From: Gammaproteobacteria bacterium
Lineage (GTDB): Bacteria > Pseudomonadota > Gammaproteobacteria > Enterobacterales > Alteromonadaceae
Reading direction: 5' to 3'
NCBI GenBank assembly: GCA_018222405.1
Contig: JAAFAI010000007.1
Coordinates: 124,001-188,000, forward strand
DNA: 64,000 nt
The notes beneath the pieces are model-generated. The model was not told the DNA's origin, searched no databases, and was given only the letters and a program-made list of their open reading frames with translations. The position numbers and the translations under genes are program-made. Positions 57,310 through 64,000 of this stretch are shown in pieces; the stretch's first letter is position 1; each line of letters opens with the position of its first letter.

Positions 57310-57743
57310 AAGTAAAGTTTTTACTGTTACTGCTGGCCGGTTTTATCGGCGTTGCTCAGGCTGAAGATTTACCCGGCGTAGTGACGGCGCAGGGGTTTGG
57401 TACTGTGGATCCGGCGATGGCAAAAACCAACGCCCAGGCTCGCATGCTGGCGAAACGCGCTGCCCAGCTTGATGCTCAGCGCCAGTTATCTGAGCAGGTA
57501 AAAGGTATCGAATTACGGGCCGGTTCTACCGTGGAAGAATATGAAGTCAAAAGCGATATCATTGCCACCCGCGTAAAAACCTGGTTACAGGGTACGGTTG
57601 TGGTAGACGAGAAGGTGTATGAGCAGGAAGGTACCTGGATTGCCGAAGTAGTACTGGGCATTTGCCTGACAAACGAAGCTGATATTTGCAAAGAACGGGA
57701 AAGTTTAGAGGCGATCAGTAATGCGGCAAATTCTCAGTACTAG
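57306..57743 (+). CDS. Small exported LPP20-like protein
   Basis: 145 aa with a signal peptide MKVKFLLLLLAGFIGVAQA. The mature part begins with a strand (VVTAQGFGTVDP) and a long helix (MLAKRAAQLDAQRQLSEQVKG), then VEEYEVKSDIIATRVKTWLQG. This strand-helix pattern, in which every repeat of Ala-Arg-Ala leads into QLxEQVKG, also occurs in the 59228 gene and more loosely in the 51007 gene. LPP20 is a Helicobacter lipoprotein; this one has no lipobox. It overlaps both neighbours. Confidence 0.75.
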   Translation: MKVKFLLLLLAGFIGVAQAEDLPGVVTAQGFGTVDPAMAKTNAQARMLAKRAAQLDAQRQLSEQVKGIELRAGSTVEEYEVKSDIIATRVKTWLQGTVVVDEKVYEQEGTWIAEVVLGICLTNEADICKERESLEAISNAANSQY

Positions 57744-59205
57744 CCTGCTGGCCGCGTCGCTGGCATTCAGTCCGCTCAGTGCTGCGCAGTCGGTAGACGA
57801 CTTCGATGAAATCAGCGCGCGGATGGATGCTGAATTTGAAAACCAGACAAAGCGTATTGACGACATCTACCAGGCCGTGGATGAGGCCATCGACCGCGCC
57901 TTCCGAGGCCTGACCAAACGGATTGAAGTTAAATGGCCAGATGGCGCACTGCCTGAAAGGCATCGCTGGGTTACCTATAATAAAACAATGAGCAGCAGGG
58001 CAATCGCCGACTTTGAATCGGGTGAATTGCTCATCGAAACCCTGGTAGAGCCCGGTGAAGATTTACAGGAACGTGTGGCTGAACTGATGGAAATGTCATC
58101 TTCCATTGCCACCGCCACACCCGCCGAGCTGGATGAGCAGGACGTATTGCTCCAGGAAGTCACCAAAGAGGTGGCTGAGGTCACCGAGGAACCGGTAGAA
58201 ATTACATCCTCGACTGATTCATCACTGTCCGGTGTACTACCCGATACCATTGGCGGCCAGCTCGAGGGTTTGGCCAACGCCTTACAGCAGGACTTATCTG
58301 CTGTGCCGGAGTTGCAGGTTGAATCTGAGTCGGTTGATATCAGTGCGGTGGTAAGTAAAGTGGCGCAACAGCAACAACTCACCAAAGCCGATGCGGCTAA
58401 GCCGCGCCCGCAGCCAAAGGTAAATGACGAGCCGGCAGAAGCACCGCAAGTCGCCGTAGTACCTGCAGAAAAAACACCGGTTGCAGTCGATCAGCCAATC
58501 AAACCGCAGCAACCCAAAGTGGAAGCTGAGATAGCGGCAACCCCACTATCTGCTGAACAGGCCAAACCTTTTCCGGTACCCGCTCCCATGCCGGTGCTGA
58601 GCGTAGTGGAAGAAGACGGCCAAACCCGCCTGCAGTTAAAAATTGAGTTTGTGAACGGTTATCAGGAAAAACTGGTTAAGCAATATTTTGATGATATTAA
58701 AGGCTATGCAGACCAATATGATGTGCCGGTATCAGTGATTATGGCCATTATCGAAACAGAATCGAGTTATAACCCCAGAGCGGTATCTCCTGTTCCCGCG
58801 TTTGGTTTAATGCAATTGGTGCCTAAAACTGCCGGCCTCGATGCACATCTTTTTGTGCATGGCGAAAAAAAGATAGTAAGTGCTGACTACTTATTTAATG
58901 AAGATAACAACCTCAAGCTTGGCTCAGCCTATTTTCACCTGCTGACCCATCGCTACTTACGCAAAATCACCGACCCGCAAGCGCGTTTTTACTGTGCGGT
59001 TGCCAGTTACAACACCGGGGTAGGTAATGTAGCCAGAACCTTTACCGGCAGAAAGAGCATTACCGCTGCGGTAGACACCATCAATGGGATGTCGCCTGAT
59101 GCAGTTTATGATTTCCTGATGGAAAACCTGCCAGCCCAGGAAACCAAGAACTACCTGAAAAAGGTGGTAACCCGAATGGCCAAATATAAGCAATTTGATG
59201 CGTAA
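57721..59205 (+). CDS. MltC-like lytic transglycosylase
   Basis: 494 aa with a cleavable signal MRQILSTSLLAASLAFSPLSAAQ and no lipobox Cys, unlike E. coli MltC. Residues 25-140 resemble the DUF3393 domain of MltC (FRGLTKRIEVKWPDG, RAIADFESGELLIETL). A Pro/Ala/Gln/Glu-rich linker (about 145-295) is much longer than in MltC. The SLT domain (about 325-485) has the catalytic Glu in MAIIETESSYNPRAVSP, then FGLMQLVPKTAG and ASYNTGVGNVARTF. It cuts the MurNAc-GlcNAc bond with anhydro end formation. It overlaps the previous gene by 23 bases and fits wall remodelling for a large envelope complex. Confidence 0.87.
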   Translation: MRQILSTSLLAASLAFSPLSAAQSVDDFDEISARMDAEFENQTKRIDDIYQAVDEAIDRAFRGLTKRIEVKWPDGALPERHRWVTYNKTMSSRAIADFESGELLIETLVEPGEDLQERVAELMEMSSSIATATPAELDEQDVLLQEVTKEVAEVTEEPVEITSSTDSSLSGVLPDTIGGQLEGLANALQQDLSAVPELQVESESVDISAVVSKVAQQQQLTKADAAKPRPQPKVNDEPAEAPQVAVVPAEKTPVAVDQPIKPQQPKVEAEIAATPLSAEQAKPFPVPAPMPVLSVVEEDGQTRLQLKIEFVNGYQEKLVKQYFDDIKGYADQYDVPVSVIMAIIETESSYNPRAVSPVPAFGLMQLVPKTAGLDAHLFVHGEKKIVSADYLFNEDNNLKLGSAYFHLLTHRYLRKITDPQARFYCAVASYNTGVGNVARTFTGRKSITAAVDTINGMSPDAVYDFLMENLPAQETKNYLKKVVTRMAKYKQFDA

Positions 59206-59227
59206 CCCGTTTAAAGTGAGAGCAACA

Positions 59228-60253
59228 ATGAAGACAATGCGATATTTAACTTTGGTGTGTGCGTTCCTTACCGGCCTCGCTTATGCAGAAGAAGTCGTTG
59301 AGCAAAAGCCGGGCGGCTTAATTAACTGGTCTTCCGGAGTGATTTCAGCCTACGGTTATGGCGTAGCGCCGGATGATGTACCGCTGGTAAAACAACGATT
59401 GCTGGCCCGACGGGCAGCGCAACTGGATGCCTACCGGAACCTGGCGGAGATGATCAAAGGCGTGCGGGTATCGTCTGAAACGGTCGTTGAGCAGATGGTA
59501 GCGCAGAGCGATACGGTGAAAACCAGTCTGGAAGCCATGATCAAAGGTGCTGCGATGACCGCCGATCATTACCAGAATGACGTTGCAACCGTTACCATGA
59601 CCATGTCACTGGACGGTCGTTTTATTCAGATGATTGCGCCCGAAGTAGCAAAAGGCGGTATGACAGCGGCGAACTGGTACGATAAACCGGTGCAATGGGT
59701 GCTGGCCCGTACCGGTCAGGTTGAATGGCCTTCGCTTACTCTGTTTCCTACAGCAGCGGCAGCAGAAACAACCCAAAGCCATCTGGTTATCGACAACCCC
59801 AACCAGCTGGAACTGGTAAAGGAAATTACCCGTTTACTGAAAGCCCATAGCCAACCCCAGGTTATCGCTCAACTGGAACAACAAATTGAGTTCTACGAGA
59901 GTAACAGTAACTTTACCGGCGTATTAATTGATGCCAGCCAGATTGGCAATTTTGAGCTGGCGACCATTCCGCGCATCAGAAATCAGAAGGGCGATATTAT
60001 TTACCCTACCGCAGACGATTTAACCCAGGGCCGTATCAGCAGCCGCCCGGTGTCTTACGACTTTGATGTGAATGATGCAGTACGTAACGCGCGCATTGCG
60101 GTTAAACCTTTTATCATTCCTGCTGAAGGCACCTATAAATCCCGTAAATCAGATTTAGTCATCAGCGACGCCGCCGTAGCGTTACTGAAATCCCAGCAAA
60201 CCCTGCAAAAAGCGCTGGGTAACGCCGAAGTGATGATAGTGATTGCCAGATGA
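59228..60253 (+). CDS. Exported LPP20-like protein
   Basis: 341 aa from the ATG at 59228, with GAGAG upstream. A signal peptide ends near GLAYA (about residue 19). Residues 35-125 repeat the strand-helix module of the 57306 gene: ISAYGYGVAPDD, LLARRAAQLDAYRNLAEMIKG, VVEQMVAQSDTVKTSLEAMIKG. The remaining 215 residues are mixed alpha/beta with no family I recognise. The end contains ATGATGA overlapping the next gene. It may form a subcomplex with its paralogues. Confidence 0.77.
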   Translation: MKTMRYLTLVCAFLTGLAYAEEVVEQKPGGLINWSSGVISAYGYGVAPDDVPLVKQRLLARRAAQLDAYRNLAEMIKGVRVSSETVVEQMVAQSDTVKTSLEAMIKGAAMTADHYQNDVATVTMTMSLDGRFIQMIAPEVAKGGMTAANWYDKPVQWVLARTGQVEWPSLTLFPTAAAAETTQSHLVIDNPNQLELVKEITRLLKAHSQPQVIAQLEQQIEFYESNSNFTGVLIDASQIGNFELATIPRIRNQKGDIIYPTADDLTQGRISSRPVSYDFDVNDAVRNARIAVKPFIIPAEGTYKSRKSDLVISDAAVALLKSQQTLQKALGNAEVMIVIAR

Positions 60254-60963
60254 TGAGCGCCACCTGCTATCGAGGGTTATTGGTGTGCCTGCTGCTGGCG
60301 GTGTTGTGCCAGCCGGTAGCTCATGCGTCACCCAAAGTAGCGATTGTTGAAGCGCAAATCCTGATTGAAAGCGGCGAATACGAAGAGGCTATCCGCTATC
60401 TGGAGAATGCCACAGTGCAGTACCCGGGTAATGATATGCTGCTGTCACTTTACGGTGATGCGCTGTACGAGAATAAACAGATAGCTGAGGCAGAGGTAGC
60501 CTTTCGCCGGGCGCTGGAAATAAACCCGCTGAATGCCCTGGCGGCCCGCCGGATAGAAGTAATACGGTCTATTTACGATGCGTCGGTGAGTGAGCAGGCC
60601 CAGCAGTTAGAAGAACTCACCCTTGATAAACTTTTTGACCTCATCGCTATGGCCATGGCATTTGCCCTGGGTACGGTGATGTCGAAATATCTGCGTAAAT
60701 TCTCTGACTGGAATTTTATGCGTCGCAGTCGCAAACTGTTCTTAAAAGGCGATTACGATGACTTTGTTGATTTGCTGGAAATTCAGCTTTCGACCAACGA
60801 GCTAAAACCCCTGCGCCGCAGTATTCACTTCATGCAGGAACAAATGTCGCAGGATGAAATCATGACGTTGCTTAACCGCTACGTAAACACGGAAGATAAT
60901 CTCCATACACTCACTCGTATGGTAAGGCTAAGTTATGAAAACGGCGATACTCCCAACACTTAG
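60250..60963 (+). CDS. TPR protein with membrane anchor
   Basis: 237 aa. A signal peptide or anchor (about residues 8-26) is followed by TPR units (AQILIESGEYEEAIRYLENATVQYP, GDALYENKQIAEAEVAFRRALEINP; each shown in part by motif). A second hydrophobic segment near 127-147 (FDLIAMAMAFALGTVMSK) would span the inner membrane, leaving a C-terminal domain with KLFLKGDYDDFVDLLEIQLS. It overlaps genes on both sides, by four and 29 bases. The likely role is a scaffold between periplasm and membrane. Confidence 0.75.
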   Translation: MMSATCYRGLLVCLLLAVLCQPVAHASPKVAIVEAQILIESGEYEEAIRYLENATVQYPGNDMLLSLYGDALYENKQIAEAEVAFRRALEINPLNALAARRIEVIRSIYDASVSEQAQQLEELTLDKLFDLIAMAMAFALGTVMSKYLRKFSDWNFMRRSRKLFLKGDYDDFVDLLEIQLSTNELKPLRRSIHFMQEQMSQDEIMTLLNRYVNTEDNLHTLTRMVRLSYENGDTPNT

Positions 60964-61654
60964 CTTTTGCTGCGCTGCTTTGTTGTGGGGTTGTGGTAGC
61001 ACGCCTCCGCCGCCCAGCCTGTCTGCACAGTATCAACAGCTTGCCCGGGATGCCGGTTTTTCGGTGTACGCCATGCGGAATATTGCCAATCAGGCCTACC
61101 AGAACAACGACCTGCCGCTTATGGCGAAGGCACTGTGGAAACTATGCCAGCGAGGGGTTGCCTCAACGGGCGTTACCGATGATTGTGCGGCATTGCTCGA
61201 CGTGGCAATTATTCAGGGCGATGAGTTAGCCCAGGCAAGAGCCCATCTGGCGCAGTATTTTATTACCGGCAACCGGGGTGATTATGCGCGGGCCATGGCA
61301 GCACTGCCAGCTAAGGACGCTTCTTACCGGGCAATCTTCGATATCAGTGTGGATAACTGCCTCAACAATTCACAAAGCACCGAGTGGTTAGCCCTGCAGT
61401 GTTATCTCTCTGGAAAAGCGGCGCTTAATGAACCGGCTTTACAGAAAGCCCTGCTGTTATTTGAACAGTTTGATGCCCGTCATAACATGGCAGACAGCTA
61501 TTATTTACTGGCACAGTTAAAGCACCAGCAGGGTCAGCCAGACGCGGCCGCCGATTATGCGTCGCGAGCAGCGTTGCTGCTTAGTCAGCTGGGCGAAGCC
61601 GCCCGGGCAGAGCAGGTCAGAACCTGGCGAAGGAATACGGTTCATGCTCAGTAG
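60935..61654 (+). CDS. Lipoprotein with TPR/Sel1-like helices
   Basis: 239 aa. The lipoprotein signal ends in LLWGCGSTPPPP, so Cys about residue 20 is the lipidated one. The mature protein is helical with many Ala and paired repeats (LPLMAKALWKLCQRG, QARAHLAQYFITG, ADSYYLLAQLKHQQGQPDAAADYASRA in part), suggesting TPR/Sel1-like structure. Several cysteines (at about residues 69, 83, 149, 164) could form disulfides. It overlaps the TPR gene by 29 bases and the permease gene by 11. Confidence 0.75.
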   Translation: MKTAILPTLSFCCAALLWGCGSTPPPPSLSAQYQQLARDAGFSVYAMRNIANQAYQNNDLPLMAKALWKLCQRGVASTGVTDDCAALLDVAIIQGDELAQARAHLAQYFITGNRGDYARAMAALPAKDASYRAIFDISVDNCLNNSQSTEWLALQCYLSGKAALNEPALQKALLLFEQFDARHNMADSYYLLAQLKHQQGQPDAAADYASRAALLLSQLGEAARAEQVRTWRRNTVHAQ

Positions 61655-62435
61655 CCTGGGAATAAAAACCCGGCGTTATGCCAGTGTGCTGGTAGGGATC
61701 ACTGGTCTGCTCGGGCTGGCGATAAATACCTGCCCGCAACTCTTAAAGCCTCAGCGACGACGTATATTCTGGTTGCTGTTCAAACGCCAGTTGTATAACT
61801 CAGGCCTCAGAGCGGCATCGATTAACACCATTATTGCGGTATTACTTGGCGTGTTCGTGATGTCCAAGGCCTACTCGGTTATTCCCAATAACATGCAGTT
61901 TATCGATTACTATGCGCAGTTTTTTAATATCGTAGTGAATCGGGAAATCGGCCCTTTAATATCCGGAATCATTCTGATTGCCCGTTCCGCCTCGGCGGTA
62001 ACCGCAGAAGTGGGGCAAATGCAGTTGTACCGCCAGTTTGATGCTTTGTCTGCGGTAAATATGAGCCCGGCGCTGGTTTTTCTGTTGCCGGTATTCTTTG
62101 CGTTTCCGCTGTCTTTGTTGCTGATGTTTTTCTATTTTAATCTGATATGCGTGTTTACCTCCTATGCGGTAATTGAGTTATATCATGAGGGCGGTATTAC
62201 GCTGATGGCATTTATCCGTGCCCTGCTCGAGCAGCTCACTTTTACCGAAGTGCTGGTGAGTATGACCAAAGCGCTGGTAGGCGGCTGCCTGATTGGTCTG
62301 GCGAGTCTGTTTTTTGGTTACAATGTGCAAGACCGTTTTACCGATGTGTCGCGGGCAATTTCTAATTCAAATACCTTTCAACTGTTTGCGTTTTTTGTGC
62401 TGAACGTGGGCTTGTCCTACCTGGTGTACCTATGA
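61644..62435 (+). CDS. MlaE/YrbE family ABC permease
   Basis: 263 aa from the ATG at 61644, with AAGGA nine bases ahead; the frame is open further upstream inside the lipoprotein gene. Five to six hydrophobic segments. NREIGPLISGIILIARSASAVTAEVGQM (in part) is the MlaE family signature, with the coupling region nearby. MlaE permeases move phospholipids or sterols between the outer and inner membranes with an MCE partner. It overlaps the ATPase gene by four bases. Confidence 0.88.
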   Translation: MLSSLGIKTRRYASVLVGITGLLGLAINTCPQLLKPQRRRIFWLLFKRQLYNSGLRAASINTIIAVLLGVFVMSKAYSVIPNNMQFIDYYAQFFNIVVNREIGPLISGIILIARSASAVTAEVGQMQLYRQFDALSAVNMSPALVFLLPVFFAFPLSLLLMFFYFNLICVFTSYAVIELYHEGGITLMAFIRALLEQLTFTEVLVSMTKALVGGCLIGLASLFFGYNVQDRFTDVSRAISNSNTFQLFAFFVLNVGLSYLVYL

Positions 62436-63088
62436 CCTGCTTACAGATTGATAATGTTGATTTGCGGTTCAACAACAATGTGGTGTTCCGGCAGCTCAAC
62501 CTGCGCGTTAACAGCGGTGAAATTGTATGTATTGAAACCGGCGTACTGGATGGCGGTTCCAGTTTATTAAAGCTGGCTGCCGGGTTATGCGAACCGGATC
62601 ACGGCAACATTATTATCGAAGGTTTGTCGCTGAGGGATATGACTGAACAGGCGCGTTTTAAAGCTACCTGTATGGCTTTTGAAGACGGTGGGTTACTGAG
62701 TATATTCACTAACTACAATAACATTGCCTTTCCGATGCTGTACCATACGCGGATGTCGGAGAAAGAAATTGCCGGGCAGATACAGCCCCTGGCAGAGGCA
62801 TTGGCAATGACCGACTTACTGGCGCTGGAGCCGCATCAGCTGAATGATGTGCAAACCCGTATGATGAATCTGTTACGGGCTATGGTGTTTCGACCTAAAC
62901 TGATATTACTGGATGAAGTGCAAAGCGGGATGTCACACGAAATGCGTGAAAATATGCTAAATGTGTTGCTCAGGGAACAGCAAGAGCATCACTATGCGGT
63001 AGTGATGACGGTCACCGCCGGCGATCGTACCGACTTTGCCGACCGGGTACTGGCAATCCATAACCATCAACTGGAGGAAGTACAATGA
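62432..63088 (+). CDS. MlaF-like ABC protein with degenerate ATP-binding motifs
   Basis: 218 aa, short for MlaF. The ABC fold is recognisable at MTCLQIDNVDLRFNNNVVF and LRVNSGEIVCI. The Walker A position reads GVLDGGSSLL (about residues 38-47): the P-loop lysine is replaced by Ser. The ABC signature (LSGGQ) is LNDVQTRM. Walker B is kept as KLILLDEVQSGMS, with its acidic residues. Loss of the lysine predicts poor or absent ATP hydrolysis. The reading frame is intact and overlaps both neighbours by four bases, so this looks like a selected change and not decay. Confidence 0.85.
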   Translation: MTCLQIDNVDLRFNNNVVFRQLNLRVNSGEIVCIETGVLDGGSSLLKLAAGLCEPDHGNIIIEGLSLRDMTEQARFKATCMAFEDGGLLSIFTNYNNIAFPMLYHTRMSEKEIAGQIQPLAEALAMTDLLALEPHQLNDVQTRMMNLLRAMVFRPKLILLDEVQSGMSHEMRENMLNVLLREQQEHHYAVVMTVTAGDRTDFADRVLAIHNHQLEEVQ

Positions 63089-64000
63089 GCTTTGCGCCAT
63101 CACAGTCGCTGTCTTCCCGTGCGCAGGATACGCTGCTTGGTTTGTTTGTGATTGTGGCCGTGTTACTGGCTGGCTGGTTACTGTTTGAGGATTTACAGGA
63201 GCAACACGCCGATCAACTGCGTTTCCGGGCTAACCTTTCTTCGTCGTTTGGGCTGGGTGTGGGCTCGCCGGTAAAAATTAACGGCGTCAGCGTGGGCCGG
63301 ATTGATAACATCCGCCTCAGTGAACAGGGGCAGGTGGCGCTGGACTTAGTGATGCAGCGGGAATACCAGTCACTGTACCGGGCGGGAAGCCGGCTAAAGA
63401 TAGATTCTACCCTGGCCATTGATAACGTCTTGTCGGGGGCGGCCATTGCTTTTATTCCCGGGCCGGCCGGGCAATTACAAAACGGTGCCTTGCTGGAAGC
63501 CGAAGAGCCACGCTCAATACAGGATCTCATGCAGGAATGGGATATTCAGGCACTGTCAAAAAAAGTGGCCGATATTTTGGTGAACCTCGACAAAATAGTT
63601 ACCAATGTGAGTGATAATCAGGACTCACTGACCAAAAGTCTGGAAAACGTTGCCACGCTGACCTCCAGTATGACCGAAGCCAGTCAGCAGTTGCCTGATG
63701 TGCTTAATCAGATGCAGCGCACCATGCAGGTGATGGAAACTACCCTGCAGGAAGGATCGCAGACGGTTAACGATAATATGGCTACCTTTGCCGGGGTGGC
63801 AGAGCAGTCGGCACAGTTAATGGAAAGTATTAATGCTATCGCGGTGAATATGGAACCCACCGTGGCAGAAATGCCAGAAACCCAGGCATTGCTTAACAAT
63901 TTATTGTTTGAGGTAAATGGTCTCACCCGCCAGTTACGTCAACATTGGTTATTACAGGGCGGGGAGCCCGCGCCGGCATCAGGCAAGGGGCCGGAAAATA
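63085..64000 (+). CDS. MCE/MlaD-like protein (partial, runs off the window)
   Basis: At least 305 residues, no stop before the window end. It starts at the ATG overlapping the ATPase stop by four bases. An N-terminal membrane helix (about residues 17-35, LLGLFVIVAVLLAGWLLF) anchors it. The MCE domain (about 43-125) shows RFRANLSSSFGLGVGSPVKINGVSVGRI and LAIDNVLSGAAIAFIPG (in part). A long coiled-coil region rich in Met, Gln and Thr follows (about 150-280), longer than in MlaD. It should present lipid to the permease as the substrate-binding MCE ring. Confidence 0.9.
   Translation, partial: MSFAPSQSLSSRAQDTLLGLFVIVAVLLAGWLLFEDLQEQHADQLRFRANLSSSFGLGVGSPVKINGVSVGRIDNIRLSEQGQVALDLVMQREYQSLYRAGSRLKIDSTLAIDNVLSGAAIAFIPGPAGQLQNGALLEAEEPRSIQDLMQEWDIQALSKKVADILVNLDKIVTNVSDNQDSLTKSLENVATLTSSMTEASQQLPDVLNQMQRTMQVMETTLQEGSQTVNDNMATFAGVAEQSAQLMESINAIAVNMEPTVAEMPETQALLNNLLFEVNGLTRQLRQHWLLQGGEPAPASGKGPEN

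Overview
The window reads as a chromosomal stretch of a marine-type gammaproteobacterium of the Alteromonadales, most likely Alteromonadaceae. This rests on gene order (tatD / GGDEF / hemB; gppA-rhlB-trxA; DUF2065-purA), the protein families, and dense coding at roughly 50% GC. The genus cannot be fixed from sequence alone. I saw no rRNA, tRNA, IS element, prophage or CRISPR array.

Layout. 0-26.7 kb is mostly housekeeping: TatD nuclease, a 7TMR-DISM diguanylate cyclase, HemB, exopolyphosphatase, RhlB helicase, thioredoxin, TrhP (YegQ), Rho, an M20 amidohydrolase, a hybrid histidine kinase, a LysR regulator, PurE-PurK, a copper chaperone, a Dps ferritin, a PQQ-type sugar dehydrogenase, an S9 peptidase, an Mpo1-like protein, CnoX, PurA, an aldehyde dehydrogenase and small proteins. 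Five clear intrinsic terminators separate these units, plus one possible weaker one after the 26.9 kb gene.

27.2-46 kb is a muropeptide / N-acetylmuramic acid (MurNAc) scavenging cluster. It holds an amidase-beta-lactamase fusion lipoprotein, NhaC-family antiporter and gamma-glutamyltransferase in one operon. A lipoprotein NagZ, a NagX-like acyltransferase and a solute-binding protein form a divergent operon. An MpaA-like M14 carboxypeptidase, a MurR-like RpiR regulator, NamZ (DUF1343), MurQ, a sodium:solute symporter, alanine racemase, a ZIP transporter and a BadF-type sugar kinase complete it. No PTS transporter is present, so the likely route is: extracytoplasmic release of MurNAc, sodium-coupled import, phosphorylation by the kinase, then MurQ cleavage. 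A shared GAAT-N5-ATTC palindrome in the divergent intergenic regions may be the MurR operator.

46-51 kb carries a YitT membrane protein and two signalling proteins: a soluble FIST-domain chemoreceptor and a GGDEF/EAL protein with an altered GGDEF motif.

51-64 kb is a tightly packed, co-directional run of twelve envelope genes, many overlapping by a few bases, that leaves the window. It encodes three FlgT_N/LPP20-like exported proteins, a TPR-CsgG lipoprotein, a CsgG-like protein with about eight fibronectin-III-like modules, a small exported protein, an MltC-like lytic transglycosylase, a TPR membrane protein, a lipoprotein, and an Mla-type MCE transport set (permease, ATPase, MCE protein). 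The ATPase has lost its Walker A lysine and its signature motif. This operon is the best candidate for an undescribed system in the window.
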